64,000 nucleotides of DNA from Aquanectria penicillioides (GCA_003415625.1 PYIU01000001.1:2728001-2792000); one strand, 5' to 3'. Shown: positions 10,894-23,057, numbered from the stretch's first letter. The notes: generated by a model not told the origin, from the letters alone. A program made the numbers and translations.

Positions 10894-13513
10894 GTTTATG
10901 ATGGGAATGGCCCTGAAGTGGGTGCAAATGAGGCTGGCAGCGGCAATTGGATGATAGGTACAGGTTGAACAACAAGAATGCGCTGGGCAGAGTCTCGAGG
11001 ATAAACAATGGCGGTCGAGGTAGCATAGAGCGTACCCAAGCTCGGTACAATCCCAAACTCAGATTTGATTTCTTGCCTGGAAATGCAATTCGGGGGGTGA
11101 TTGATACGCGGAATAGATCTGAATATTACACAAGGATATAGCCAATAGACATGGGTTCGGATTAGTTCCGTCTTGTTACCCTGAAGTGCAACATCTATCC
11201 GAGTTGTCTTCTGGGAAATTCGTATCAATTTCTGGATGATCTGGACAGACCAGGGGTCCGGGCCCACATGTCGTTCCACTCGTGGAGTCACAAATTCGCA
11301 ACTGTCTACTAAAAGGGGAAAGTGAAGGGATGAATGCCGTCATCTCCGGCGCCGGGGAGATGGACCCGAAAGACTAATTGGGTTGACGCTCTAGCCTAGT
11401 ATAGATAAAAAAGAAAAAGAAAGAATAAAAAAAAAGAGGCACTCCGAGAATTTCCTGGCCGTTAACATGCGCCGTAGTTAGCTTGCTTCAAGAAGAGGTT
11501 GATTGGGAGAGGATGATTTTTTGTCCACGGGAAACCTCAATGGGGGGCTGCCGGGTTGACGAAGTGGTTGATCTTTTCTCAAAGAATCCTGAAAAGTTAT
11601 ATTGAGTTTGCGCTCTTGGGGTCGATGGGCGATCCGGCGAACGAACATGAGTCAATCGGCGTGATCGACATGACATCAGGGAGAAACATGGTGACTGTTT
11701 CGACGAGAGCGACGGAATTTCCACTGCTGGCAGGCACTTGAGGTAAGGAGAGGTTGATGTTTTATTTCACTTTCACAACACTCGCGTTTGGCTTTTTAAC
11801 ACTCTAAGAGAATGGGGGTGGTGTTTTATCACGCTTGCGTCTTTTTGGCCATTAAATGGCCAGCTCCGAAGTCCGGTGCGTCGAGGCCCGGTATGATGAC
11901 ATCTTGTTCACGTTGCTTGGCATTGCGAGCTCCTTATATATACCCTCTCAAGACTAATACCATTCTCCCGATGTCGCTGAATGTCTGATGCCTTATGCCC
12001 GAGACTCGGATGCTTACAATGTAAGTTAGCTCGCATCTTGCGATAACACGTAAGACATGCTCTTGACTGCGGTGAGAAGTAATGTAGCCGGATTGAGAAG
12101 AACTTGCGTTTTATGGCATTGCTCTCTCAGCTACAGACACAATGCTGTCTCACGAGACCCAAGAACAGCGCGACGCCATGCTGACATCGCCTCATTTACT
12201 GATGGATATCTGTGATTTAGTCATGAACTGGCAAGTTGAAGACTGATATGATTTCGTTTTGGCGAAATCCGTGGCGACCGTATGAGTTAGCCTGCATTGA
12301 CTACTCATGACTGAGATTTTGGTCAAGATGGAGATGACCGTAGGAACGCCCAGCTTGGACTCGCCGTCCCCTCCTCAGATGCCCGAGACCAAGATAATAG
12401 ATGAAGACAGTATACTTAGTTTGTGGTGCTGGTGCACTTGTTCAATGAAACTTCCGCGAGATCACAGAGTTCAAAGCCACATACGTCTATTTGACACCCG
12501 AGGACGAGGATGCCCGTAGCTGCGAGGACCGAGAGCTTCCAAATGGATGAGTGAGTATAAAAAGGGTAGAGAGAATCGTTCAGAGGCAACGGGAATACCG
12601 CCTTAGGCGCAGAATCCTGACTAAAAGAGGCTCGATCATGGTTGTGCCCAATGTGACAAGTAACTCCCGATGCGATTCACCTGCAGGCCAAGCAATCCGC
12701 CCTGCATCAAAAACCTCGATCTTGGACAGCTCGTGACCGACACCTCGGTCGCCGTAGCACCAGATTTGGCCACGTTGATAGGCTGCGGGTACATGAACCA
12801 TCGTCTGCAGGAAGCACTGCCCCAGGTTCTAGACTAGCACCAGAGACATCAGGATCCGTTTACAGCCAGAGAGCCAATTAACTCCATGATTAAACACGCA
12901 TATCCCGGCTTGAACTGATTCAGCTGCACGCGCGGAGCTCCGTCCACTGTCGACGGCACGAGACGGCAACTTTTGCAGCCGGCGGCCGTGGCGCTGGGGT
13001 GGAAATACCACGCGTCATACATGTCTTGGATTGCTTCTGCTAGCGGGGACGCCACTGGCATTTTTACTTTGTCCTTGGGGATTCCCAGACAACCTCCAAT
13101 TCCCAATAGCGGAACCGGCCACCCAAAGAACATCAGACTTTGGTGCTAGTGGCGGTCATTGTTTTTGCCAGCCTGAAGGCGCCCCGAACCCAATCAGAGA
13201 GCGAGGGCAAACTACGGTGAATTCCTAGTCTGTCGCCCCGAAGCCAAAGATGTCCAATAGCAGTAAATGTCTATCATCCGCAAAGTGTCCCCCTACACAG
13301 GTTTTACCCCTAGTGCTGCAACTGCGGTTTTTTTTACGTTAGCCTAATACCAGCACCGTATGCTGAACACGGGGTCGCTCTGCTCGCCTTCAATTTAACG
13401 CCCAGGTTTCCTCGCCGTCGGGGACCGTCTGGTGCATCGCCATCGTCGTATTCCCCGCTGCGGCAAACATCCCTTGGTACCATGAGTCCTCATCTTGATC
13501 CCTCAAGAATGTC
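10894..13513. other. Long gene-poor stretch, possible unrecognised relic at 12580-13133
   Basis: About 2.6 kb without a gene I can support. On the minus strand 13133-12849 and 12801-12580 stay open for 94 and 73 codons and could be two pieces of one decayed protein. They are separated by a stop and show no motif I recognise. Near 11940 an ATATA-rich stretch resembles a TATA region without an obvious gene. Confidence 0.45.
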
Positions 13514-14667
13514 ATGATCACCCTCCTCTCCCCCAATTACGTTGCCCAGGAGGTGACGAGCATCGATCTTGTTATTGCCTCGCTTGCTTGGGGCTTCACC
13601 ATCGGCTTTGGCTGGCTCACCGTGTGGACCGCCTCGAAGCAGAGTTACTCCATCTACAAGCACCATGGGAGACGGGTATTTCGCAATTGCTACGTTTGGT
13701 TGATATGGCTGGAGATACTGGTTTGCCTCATCTTCGGTGTAATCTGTTTTCTGCACCTGCTGGACTATATACCCCCTAGGTTTGTTCCTTCGCTCTTCAG
13801 CGCGCTGATCGGGGGCTTGAGACGAGACATGCTGACCTTTGCCGCCAACAGCTTCGCGTTTTTCTTTACTATTCGTATGTCTCACTCCAGATACCATCAT
13901 TGTGCAGTGTTGACGAGAATTTCCGATAGTCACTACTTGGGCTCTTCAGGTTCGCTTCAACTCCCTGCCTACTGTACATTACGACTAATTCAAGCCTTCT
14001 AGGTCCAGTTCTTGCTTCAAATTATTGTTAATCGATGCTCTATCCTGCTTACTGATAAGCCGAAGGGAAGACGTCTGGCATACGGTGTCGCAGCCTTGAT
14101 CACCGCGATCAACATATCCGTGTACACCATATGGCTCCCTGCACGCCTGCAGATCTCCGAGAAATACGTTTCCATCAATGAGTGGTGGGACCGATGCGAG
14201 AAGGTCCTTTATCTTCTAGTTGATGGGTGTCTGAATTTTTATTTTATCCACATCGTTCGGGTGAACTTAATTCTCTATGGCCTTACCAAGTACCAGCAAC
14301 TAGTACGGTTCAACATGTTCATCATTGGTTTTTCGCTCAGCATGGATGTCCTGATTATTGCCATGATGAGTTTGAAGAATACATTCGTGTAAGTGATGGT
14401 TGGTTCCCATTGGCATCGGTGCACCCTGTCATCGCCTTCGAGTGCCGTCACGCGGAGCACCCAAATTCCAAAGCTAATGAATGCAGATATATGCAATTCC
14501 ATCCCCTCGCATACATAGTGAAACTTAACATCGAAATGTCGATGGCCGACCTTATCAAGAAAATTGCCCAAAACAAACAATGCGGGATTATAACCCAGGG
14601 CACATTATCAAACACAACTGGTTCAGGGGGGAACAATTTAGATACCATAGTCATGTCCGATGAATAG
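13514..14667 (+). CDS. Fungal multi-pass integral membrane protein with microexon
   Basis: Five exons, 13514-13779, 13852-13874, 13930-13949, 14003-14388 and 14487-14667, total exactly 876 nt (291 aa). The introns are 72, 55, 53 and 98 bp. The third exon is only 20 nt and supplies LTTWALQ between FAFFFTI and VQFLLQIIVNR; any other joining breaks the frame. About seven hydrophobic helices are visible, along with an SINEWWDRCEK segment. The C-terminus ends HPLAYIVKLNIEMSMADLI before a short Ser/Thr tail. I recognise the pattern from uncharacterised membrane proteins of plant-associated Sordariomycetes. The function is unknown. It is not an obvious transporter or a Pth11 member. Confidence 0.85.
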
Positions 14668-15676
14668 CAAGCAAGTTAGCCTGACACTGAAATTGAGACG
14701 GTCGGCTGGAGATGGCCCTACGTTGTTGACGCTATGCTCCGACTAGGCGGTCCCAATCTCGTGGAACATACTGCGGCAGTGCCCACCAACTCTCCGTATC
14801 GAAAGATGTGGCCGTTGCCGGATATGAGACAGCCGGTGAAATTAAAATCATCATAGTCAGTATAGTATAAAAACGGTGAGCGTAAGTCAACACGGTAGAG
14901 AAACTCTATCGCCGTCCCGGCATGCCCCGCACGTTGCGTCACGCTAAAGTAGATTCTTCAGCCGTGGCGTAAGCTGTAACATCAATCATCACGGGCTCTG
15001 ATTGCCGTTGAAGGAAGGGCATGGGCGGAACAATCGGCGTTCACCCCGCAAAATCTAGATCTCCCCACATTCCGAGCAGCAACCGGCATCAACCGAGTCC
15101 TAGGTTTCATGGTTGCATCCTGACATCCGCTGACTCATGCACAGCATGGGAGGATTCGAGCTGTCATATTCTTACCACCTCTGCTCCTTTTAAAATCATC
15201 CATGTCTCACACTCATGAGTCATTCAAACAAGACATTGGAAAGAACACGCCATTACCATGAACTTGAGGGTTCTTGGTCCTTGCTCTTCCGTAAAATTTG
15301 CTTACGGACCCTTGAGGATACCATTGGACGCCAAGAGCCAACGAACTCCCTTCATCCTGAACCCTCAATCGTATAAGATTCTGGAAACCTGGAAAAGAGA
15401 TGGTAAATATTGAAAGGCTGTTTATCAAATCCCCAATCTATATACGCTTAAACAAGATGGAATATAAAGTAGATCTTCATGGTATTGAATGGGAAATTGA
15501 CTCTTGAAAGATTGCATGGCTCAGGCTACAACGACTGGCTGGGGACAAGATTGGAAATAGAGCTGACTCCTCCACAAATAAATCAGAAGCAAACAATGTA
15601 CACAGAAACAACTGAATAATGACTATCCGGTGATTTTTTTGATAAAATTGATTCTGCGGAATACGCGGCAACCCCT
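14668..15676. other. Intergenic, no gene seen
   Basis: About 1 kb between the membrane protein and the broken secreted-protein gene, which converge here. Only short domain-free frames occur. Confidence 0.5.
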
Positions 15677-16240
15677 TTAGTCAGAAGAAGAATCCTCGAC
15701 AAATCCTGTTCCATCATCTATGTCCGCATCACGCATCTCAACCTTGGTCAAGGTACCATCGTCACGTTCTTCAAACAACTCACCACTATCATCTATAATG
15801 AACTTTCGGCTTTGCATAGATCCATCTCCAACCTCTCGTTTAGCACCGGCGAACCTAGTGCATTGAACGTACGCGCTTTTCGAACCCTCTTGGTCTATGC
15901 TCAAGAGGGGCATCTTCCAGTCGTCCCTATGTGTCATTATGGTTTTGCCCTTGCACTTCTCTCCACTCTTGAAGAATATTTGGCAATCTTCCAGGTTTGC
16001 CTGAAGGTATCCGCCTCCCTGGGTGAACACAAAGGACCGCATATTATTGTGAATGTTGAGGCACTAAGTGTCGAATCCGCCGTGATTATACTCTGCTAAC
16101 TGTTCCCTGCAGTCAGCCCAACGATAAGTTGTGAGATTCCATTTGCGCTTGAAATGGCCGACGTCTTGAGATTTGCATTCGGAGGCTTTGGCCGAGGGTA
16201 GAGCAAAGGTTGCCGAAGTTGCGAGGGAAGTAATCTTCAT
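15677..16240 (-). pseudogene. Small secreted protein gene interrupted by one in-frame TAG
   Basis: A 188-codon minus-strand frame starts at 16240 (MKITSLATSATF, a plausible signal peptide ending ALPSAKA). It runs through Cys-containing segments to the stop at 15677. A single TAG (16064-16066, codon 59) interrupts it. The frame resumes without shift as CLNIHNNMRSFVFTQGGGY and stays open for 120 more codons, rich in acidic residues at the end. No GT..AG pair of normal fungal length removes the stop. It may be a recent nonsense mutation, an assembly error or a readthrough site. Cys spacing suggests a small apoplastic protein of unknown role. Confidence 0.6.
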
Positions 16241-19200
16241 TGGGTTAGAAAGAAATTGTGAAACTTGAACCTGCGATAGTAAGGATCTTGAATTCAAAGA
16301 GAATGACGTTTGATAGGTGGCTTGATCGACTAACAGTAGTTTTCAAGGGACTCTTTGGTTCGTTGAAGGGCGTTGAGAAGGTCTCCGGCAAGTCTTGGAT
16401 TACGACGCCTTATATATTATAGAATTGCCAATATGAGCAGGCCGATGCACATGAATCATTTAATGCAGTCGGCTATGAAACAGGTGACGACTTTGAAGAA
16501 GTTCCTTGCCGGACTGTTCCGGACTGCGGCTGAATGCCAATGCATCGGATTTGATGCTAAGATAGGCTCTGGTCTCCTTCAAGCGACTTCTTTTTTTTTT
16601 AGAGGCGATCGGTTTACAGCTCAGATGTGCATATAGCCCCACTATGGTTCAGCCAGGATCAGCAGTCAGACGGGAGAAAGTTCGACCCCTTCTCATCGCG
16701 CGAGCCAGAATACATTAGAATTTTCTGTATTATCAGGTGCACGGGGACTTCTCGTGATGCTAAACACATTCCTTCATGTCTACGCATTGCTAATTTTGTT
16801 GTTCGCACATCATATTGACCTGTGCTCTAAATCTGTGGAGTCCGAAATGGTATGATCCTTGGACGAATTCAAATCTAATAGAGGCTACTTGAAAGGCATG
16901 AACATTGGGGCTGAGCGGTGCAGGGTATTCTCGAAGGATTCAACCCCAGTGTAGCTGAGGCAAAAAACGGTCTGGTTTGCCATCAAGGACATTATATTTT
17001 TAGGCGATTAAGGCTACTTTTACGCTTCTGTGTAACCTTCCCTATGCGTAACTTAAAAGGCAGGCGACTACACTCCTTAGGACCAGTGTGCATTGGCAAC
17101 AGGGGTGAAACGAATGTTTGTGCCCCACGTAGCAGATGGAGCACGACGAAATACCCTCATATACAAAACAACATTCTCGCTGATAAACCGTAGCTGCAAC
17201 GAGCCAGGGCCTCCAACAAGTCACGAGATGGAATATGATCACCAGTTATCGGTCGTAATCTGATCATAGCCAACATTGTAGGTGCTCTTGGACCCACGTC
17301 TTTACCTCACCTCCCTTCGTATTCCTTAGAAATCATTCCCTTCCAGGTCGGCTAAAAGGCTGTCTTCATAAATACGCCCCCATTTGGGCTCAGAATACCA
17401 CGTGTCGGTTCTAGAGCTAAAGAAAGACATTCGTTTAGCCAGTTTCTCATTTCACACTTGGATTTTATTGGTGCGCTAGCAGGGACGAAGCAAACAAAAT
17501 AGATTCTGAACTGACCATCTCCTGTTTGGTATAAGGCATTCACCTTTCGTGTTCGAAGAAGCACGGGGTTATCATTCCACAACATTACCCCACTCACTGA
17601 TATCTGTCTGAGTAGTTCTTGATTTCTTAACTAACTGAATTCATACTTGTCTCTGGAATCAACGAACAAATCGACAAACCGACGGCCCGATGCAGCTACA
17701 GTCCCTAATGTCTATCAACTCCAACCACATTCATTTATATACTCTAGGAGCTTACTATAAATAGAATGATACAATATGATAAGGGATTGCTGTAACCTTT
17801 TCCTCTAATGATTCTTATATTGAGTGATCTTGTTGGATGAGATTCAGTTTCAAGATAATGCCACCTAGAGGGTATGTAAGTACTGAGCAGCTGTTGGTGT
17901 ACCTATCTGATAGTTGAAGGAGTAACATAATATATAGCGGGACAGATTCGAATTGAGAAGAACTACGAATATAAGGAGCAAAGGAATATTCACTCTACTA
18001 TGCTCCGTCGTCAAACTGTCGCGTACCGACACCATGCTCATGCATGAGCGACAGTGGCTCCCGGAAGTCGGCTCCTGACCAAGCCCCGGGAGTCCAATAT
18101 ACTGAGCCCCTCACAGTCCCCACAGCCTTCGGCTGGCCGGTGCGGAGCGAGATCCCGGCCAATGTCGTAGTCGGCTCTCCGGGAAGGACGTTGAGACAAT
18201 CTGGATGGCTGTCTGGCATCGGCTGATCTAGTGAACGAATGCGATGCCATTGGAATTCTCACCCAAGAATTCGATGAGGATACAGGGGAGAAAATGAATC
18301 TGCAAAGGTTGATTGGAGTCAACAATAATGTCGAGGAGCCTTCCAAGGACACCGCTCATTATCCACCAATCCACGCCGCAAGAGAGAATCCCGCGATTCC
18401 CGTTCAACAAGCTGAAACAACGCGCAATCTCTTCGGGTTTGCTAATGGACCAGCCAGTCGAACCAGTTGCTTTGATGAGAGACATGGATTCATTGAAAAA
18501 CATGGGTTTCCTTCAGAAAATTTGTCCGAGATTTTTTTCAACAACGATTGGTGGCTATTGATCGGCGCTATTCCTCCAATCTCTAGGCCAGTATACCCCA
18601 TCGATCTAGCCTCAGGAGCCTAGGAGGTCGAGAGGCACTCTCCAATGGACGCACTCGGTCTGTGAGAAAAATAAAGAACGGAAGCGACGGGAACAGTACC
18701 CCGATTATCAGAGCTAGGCTAGGGTGCTTATTATGCTTGTGTTGTATGCATGTTTCTGGGGAAGTTAAGGAGCAAACCAATAAACGTAGCGGCCTTTGGG
18801 GGCCGAATTTCCCGAGGCGGGGAGTCCAAACAAGCTTGTGCAGTCGGCGCATTCCTACGCATGGGGTATGAAGTTCCGCGTTCTCGACCTATTCACCGCT
18901 CAGCCCCTAATGTCCAGCTCGTCGATGAAATGGTTGCCTCTGGGGCTTGTTATGTGAATTTCTCCGACTTTGTGGGCACACTCTGTTGATAAAGTGTCAA
19001 GTTTGGATGCTCTCAATTTGCTTGGTCATTCTGCTGAGGTCGCATATTCGATGTTGTGGCACAGCAGGTGTTTATTGGTGGAAGAATGCAAACAGCTGAA
19101 TGCTGATGTTTCCTATCTCGTGCTTGCTTCCAGCATTGCCGTATTGGGTTTGCAGGATAATTTTATTCTATGTTAAAGCTTCACAGTTGTTATAAAAGGG

Positions 19201-19305
19201 CAGTAGGAATGTCAGTGTTTGAATGAGGCACCTCGGCAGACCAGTCGCCAATTCACCGTCTTGACACTTTTATTACAGCAACTATTTCTAAAAGGCAAAC
19301 ATCAC
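16241..19305. other. Gene-poor stretch with a possible short dehydrogenase-like remnant
   Basis: About 3 kb with no supportable gene. On the minus strand at 18600-18228 two overlapping frames could join through a one-base shift near 18506 to give a segment containing SISKPEEIARCFSLL. This is reminiscent of the C-terminal PEEIA region of short-chain dehydrogenases, but the expected final glycine motif is missing, so I do not call it. The rest is AT-rich intergenic DNA. Confidence 0.4.
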
Positions 19306-20461
19306 ATGAATCTCAAAGCCAAAATGAGACAATCATTTACCCTCCTGGCTCTTCTTCCCGTTGTATTTGGTTGCTTGGATCCTGATAGCAACAGCTGCGC
19401 CAGCTTCATCAAATCCCAATCGGCTACCGCCTCCGCATTTTGTGCAACATTTACGAAGAGTGTTGTCACTGCCACCTCCAATCTTCCATCATGGGCAACT
19501 AATTGTTCCCAAAAACCCAGCCTGATTTCCAAAGAATGCTCATGCTACTACACTGGGACTGCCGCACAGGCTACTAGCACCTCATCAAGCAGCGGAGGTA
19601 CTGCACCAACCGGTGTTACTACTACCCTTCCTGCTTCTTCTGGGTATGTTTCAAGTGCCAGTCCAATTACGGTCACCAGCACATTCGATGGAGGAATGAA
19701 GAGATACGACCGCAGCAGTAAGTCCATTGATGATTTATTCTCACGATGATCGGTAAGAGGCTAATGCGGTGCTTTTAGCCAAGGTTTGCGAGGAGCAGAC
19801 TGAAACGGGCGAAGACGACACGATCTTTATTCTCCTAGATGGTGCTACTCTCTCCAACGTCATTATTGGGCCCAACCAAGCAGAAGGTGTTCACTGCCGA
19901 GGAACCTGGTGAGGAACTAGAGATGCAACAGCGGGAGATATGAAGCTAACTAGTCTATGAAAGCACACTTAACAACGTTTGGTGGTCTGACGTTTGCGAG
20001 GATGCTCTGTTTGTCACCTTGCCCTGAACTTGCAACCTATCCTGGCTAACAAAATTTCTCCTAGCACTCTCAAGCAGTCTAGTGGAACTTCATACGTCAA
20101 CGGCGGCGGCGCGTTCCATGCGTCTGATAAAATTATTCAATTCAACGGCCTTGGCACTGTCAAGATCACAAACTTTTACGCAAATGACTATGGGAAAGTG
20201 GTTAGAAGCTGTGGTAACTGCTCTGGTAACAGTGGCCCTAGGAATATTTACTTGACCAACGTCATTGCAGTTGATGGAGGCGTTTTGTGCGGTATCAACA
20301 CGAACTATGGAGACACCTGCACTATGGTAAACTGTTGCCAGGATGACGGAAAGACTTGCGATCGTTACACGGGCAACTCAAGCGGCGATGAGCCTACCAA
20401 AATTGGCTCCGGTCCTGATGGAACCTATTGCGTTGCCACTGGGGCTAGCACAAACTGCTAA
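19306..20461 (+). CDS. Secreted pectate lyase (PL3) with N-terminal Cys-rich module
   Basis: Four exons, 19306-19717, 19779-19908, 19964-20008 and 20065-20461, total 984 nt (327 aa). The introns are 61, 55 and 56 bp, and the second and third donors are GTGAGG and GTTTGT. A signal peptide ([10 protein letters not shown]) is followed by a Cys-rich module of about 65 residues (CLDPDSNSC to CSCYYTG) and a Ser/Thr/Gly linker. The PL3 catalytic domain starts at [17 protein letters not shown]. Family marks include [49 protein letters not shown] and [11 protein letters not shown]3 enzymes cleave polygalacturonate in plant walls by calcium-dependent beta-elimination outside the cell. An ATG at 19324 is an alternative start inside the signal peptide. 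The gene looks intact. Confidence 0.92.
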
Positions 20462-21089
20462 AATGTTGATCCGCACAGTGGCTATCCCACCAGGTTTCGC
20501 CAGTTAGCTCAGAGACACCTCTATTTGCGAGCACCGTTTGTATCACGAATCGGTTATCAACTCTTGCTAAAGCACGACCTCTATAAGTTGAATTAGTCAC
20601 CTCATATATGAACAGCAATGAATTTACCCGCCCTCGCAAAGAGTGTGGGTGTTTCACTCGCCGATGTATGGTTCACATGCTGTGAATGCGCCCAGAGCTA
20701 CTGACACAATAATGTGACTGATCTATATTATATAGGGTGGTCACTAAACGAGCCGCGAGCCTTGGGCATGTCCAACCAGAATTTTCTTGCATTTAAACTA
20801 GTTAGATGAGTGCACAGGGCAAGCAATGATTGCTGTTAAAATTGATGAGTGTTGGGTAAGATATGAGCCTTTAGACTCGCCTCGCAAGTCACTCTATACA
20901 TAAATATTTTGTTGGCTGGAGAGAATCACCACACACGCCCGGAACCCCGCCGAAGGCGGTGTCCTAGAAATCTGGCTGGTCCGAGCTATTCAACTAAATC
21001 ATCAAATGGTCGTCCAACCATTTATCTTTATTAGTCATGTATTAATATAGGGACGCAGCCGGTGTGTGGGAAGTTGGGGCTTCTAGGTC
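20462..21089. other. Intergenic, no gene seen
   Basis: About 0.6 kb of AT-rich DNA after the pectate lyase stop. It probably contains that gene's 3' end, followed by the left edge of the prolyl-tRNA synthetase relic. Confidence 0.5.
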
Positions 21090-21560
21090 CGGAGCTCCCT
21101 TCGACATCACCCACTTTGGCCAAAGAAGTCGTGACGTTTTGCCGACGAGATGACAAACAAAAAGGAACAGTTAATATTGCTGACTTGGTCAGCGAGATAC
21201 CGAAACTCCTCAACGTGATCTAGGGAGACATGTTCCGACGAGCCGAGACATCCTTTGGTGAGCACAGGCTTGTGATTACAAAATGGGACGAAGTATTACC
21301 AGCACTCGACAATAAAGACGTCGTCTTGATACCATTTTGTTTAGGCACAGCTTGCGAAGACAGGATCAAGGAATTGCCCACGCGGGCAGACGACCAATCC
21401 GAGTCACTGGGTGGCCAGAAAGCTGCCAGCATAGGTATGAAGAGCCTTTGCATTCCTTTTGATCAGCCAGATACACCACTGCTGCCTGGGGAAACCAAAT
21501 GTTTACCCAGAATGCAGCGCTGGAGCCCAGAAGTGGAATATGTTTGAGAGAAGCTACTGA
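21090..21560 (+). pseudogene. Relic of cytosolic prolyl-tRNA synthetase, C-terminal part only
   Basis: The plus strand carries the anticodon-binding and C-terminal zinc-like region of a eukaryotic-type ProRS. LAKEVVTFCRRD leads to VNIADLVSEIPKLLNVI, then a TAG at about 21221. The same frame continues with ITKWDEVLPALDNKDVVLIP, the FCLGTACEDRIKE segment and GMKSLCIPFDQP. After GETKC (about 21504) the frame shifts by one, giving YPECSAGAQKW and the family's terminal RSY immediately before TGA at 21558-21560. The catalytic class II domain is absent. The piece cannot be functional and is a truncated, mutated copy. Its neighbour 0.3 kb away is another proline-related relic. Confidence 0.82.
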
Positions 21561-21877
21561 TTGCATTGGCATGATGCGACAGAGAAGCCACCTCTGCGAG
21601 ACCAAGTCACACAAATACTAGTACTTTAGAAGCCAATCAATTCGTAGTAAAACGAAAAACTTTTCGGGGATATTAAAATGAATCCATTTTCTCTATGCTA
21701 TTGAAATCGATTTCATACATGACAGCCCGGCGTTGCATCGCCCGCATATTTGCGGCGTGAATACTGGACTACTATGGTCTTTGGGTAAAGTACTAGACAA
21801 AGTGATTACTTTGACCTGCTCTTGGATGAGCCTTTCAAAACCGGGAAGGTCTACTTAGAGAGACCGTTCTCAAGCCA
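21561..21877. other. Spacer between two relics
   Basis: About 0.3 kb of AT-rich DNA between the tails of the ProRS relic (plus) and the P5C dehydrogenase relic (minus). No coding similarity is recognised. Confidence 0.5.
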
Positions 21878-22439
21878 CGAGTGCACATTGAATCTTCAAT
21901 CCAGAATTAGTCCTATTCACCTATCTGGGGCTCCACGATGCAGAATTGGGGTATCTTACCGCAAGAAATCACAACTCTCGGCAGCTGAGTCAATCTCTGC
22001 CTGCCAGATGTTTTTACCTTGACCCATCATGGTGGCAACCCTTATATCGTAGCGGTACTTGGTCGCGATCAACTCAGCAGCCCTCAAGAAGACCGCAGCA
22101 CGATCATTAAAAGACATGTCTCGCCACTTCTTCTTGACCTCAAGGGCCGATTTAATTGCCTAGGAGACTCGCTCCGATGTTGTCTGGGGATACTCAGTGA
22201 GTACCGTCCGGTGAGAAGACGGCATGGTCTGGCGAGCTGCGGACTTATACTCGACCTGGAGTTGGACTCACAGGCCAATAATCAGTATATTTACACCTTC
22301 AAAGAAAGTAAAAAGCGCCATTTCCACTTACATTTCGGCCGGAAATCTCTAGAGGGACCTTGATAGGCAACTTCTGCTTGAGTGAGTCCAGAGCGTTCTG
22401 CAGTGCCTGTCGTTCTTTGCTACGCTTTTCATAAGCCGG
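21878..22439 (-). pseudogene. Relic of delta-1-pyrroline-5-carboxylate dehydrogenase, N-terminal part with two introns
   Basis: Three exon pieces are readable on the minus strand: 22439-22332, 22255-21960 and about 21893-21878. GTAAGT and GTAAGA donors and AG acceptors bound two apparent introns of 76 and 66 bp. The product matches the start of mitochondrial P5C dehydrogenase: ERQALQNALDSLKQKLPI, MPSSHRTVLTEYPQ, SALEVKKKW, DRAAVFLRAAELIATKYRYD, MMGQGKNIWQAEIDSAAE and DFLRFNVH. A TAG (complement at 22160-22162) replaces a codon in the first helix region, plausibly a former CAG. Everything after RFNVH, including the NAD-binding and catalytic Cys parts, is missing. Retained introns show it arose by DNA-level copying rather than through cDNA. 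Confidence 0.82.
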
Positions 22440-23057
22440 CTAATATATCATGCCGGCAGGGGATCAACTGAAATGTCTCAGGGGGCCATAGGCATAGTGC
22501 ACCCTGCGCCACGCGGTGGTAGATTGCAAGGACATTCTACAAGGCCCTGGAAAAAGAAGACGAGAAAGCAGTCAAACTCAGACTCTTGCTGGCTATCCTG
22601 GTTCTCCTACCTTGTATAACCGGTCCGACTACTTGAGGGCCATTTATCAACACCTCCGCGCACGGGCGAGCCCGAGTCCAGAGACCCACAGAGATCGCAA
22701 TCCAGGCTCGGCAGCGGCAGCGGGCCGAGGGCCGAACCAATCAACTCGTGAACTCAGGAGAAGTGAACAGTCGCAAGCTCCTTTTCTATTACTTCTTGGG
22801 CCTTGAGGAACGTTGGTGGGAATGGCCGTTGTGCCCTTAGCTGGAGACGCATTGATCCAGGGATTGAACTTGGCCATGCCAGTGTCATTCCTCCACCCAG
22901 ACCACACACACACAGTATAGATAAGGCTTTGTTACGCCGTATGACTCAGATCCCCCGCTATTCCCAATGGTGTATATTACAATGTTTTCATCTTCATGAC
23001 ATTTCCATCGAAGGTTGAAAACATGGATATCTAATAGCCTCCTTGATATACAAGAAT
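22440..23057. other. Intergenic, possible unrecognised relic
   Basis: About 0.6 kb. The stretch 22540-22830 has long but mutually incompatible open frames on both strands with GC-rich content. I recognise no motif in any of them. It likely includes the promoter of the CDC123-like gene. Confidence 0.45.

Noticed and set aside
10896..11291. 131-codon minus frame upstream of the acetyltransferase
   Set aside because: No motif, no signal peptide and it lies where the acetyltransferase promoter and leader should be.
12580..13133. Two minus-strand frames of 73 and 94 codons that could be one broken gene
   Set aside because: No recognised motif, no splice signals joining them and a stop between them.
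18228..18623. Open frames on both strands, one with a PEEIA-like short-chain dehydrogenase trace
   Set aside because: Only one short motif, needs a frameshift, and lacks both the Rossmann start and the final glycine motif; the match could be chance.
21090..21560. ProRS relic as an active self-resistance gene
   Set aside because: The catalytic domain is absent and the remaining part carries a stop and a frameshift, so it cannot confer resistance now.
22516..22913. Opposite-strand open frames between the P5CDH relic and the CDC123-like gene
   Set aside because: GC-rich low-complexity frames on both strands with no domain; I could not extend either relic into them.
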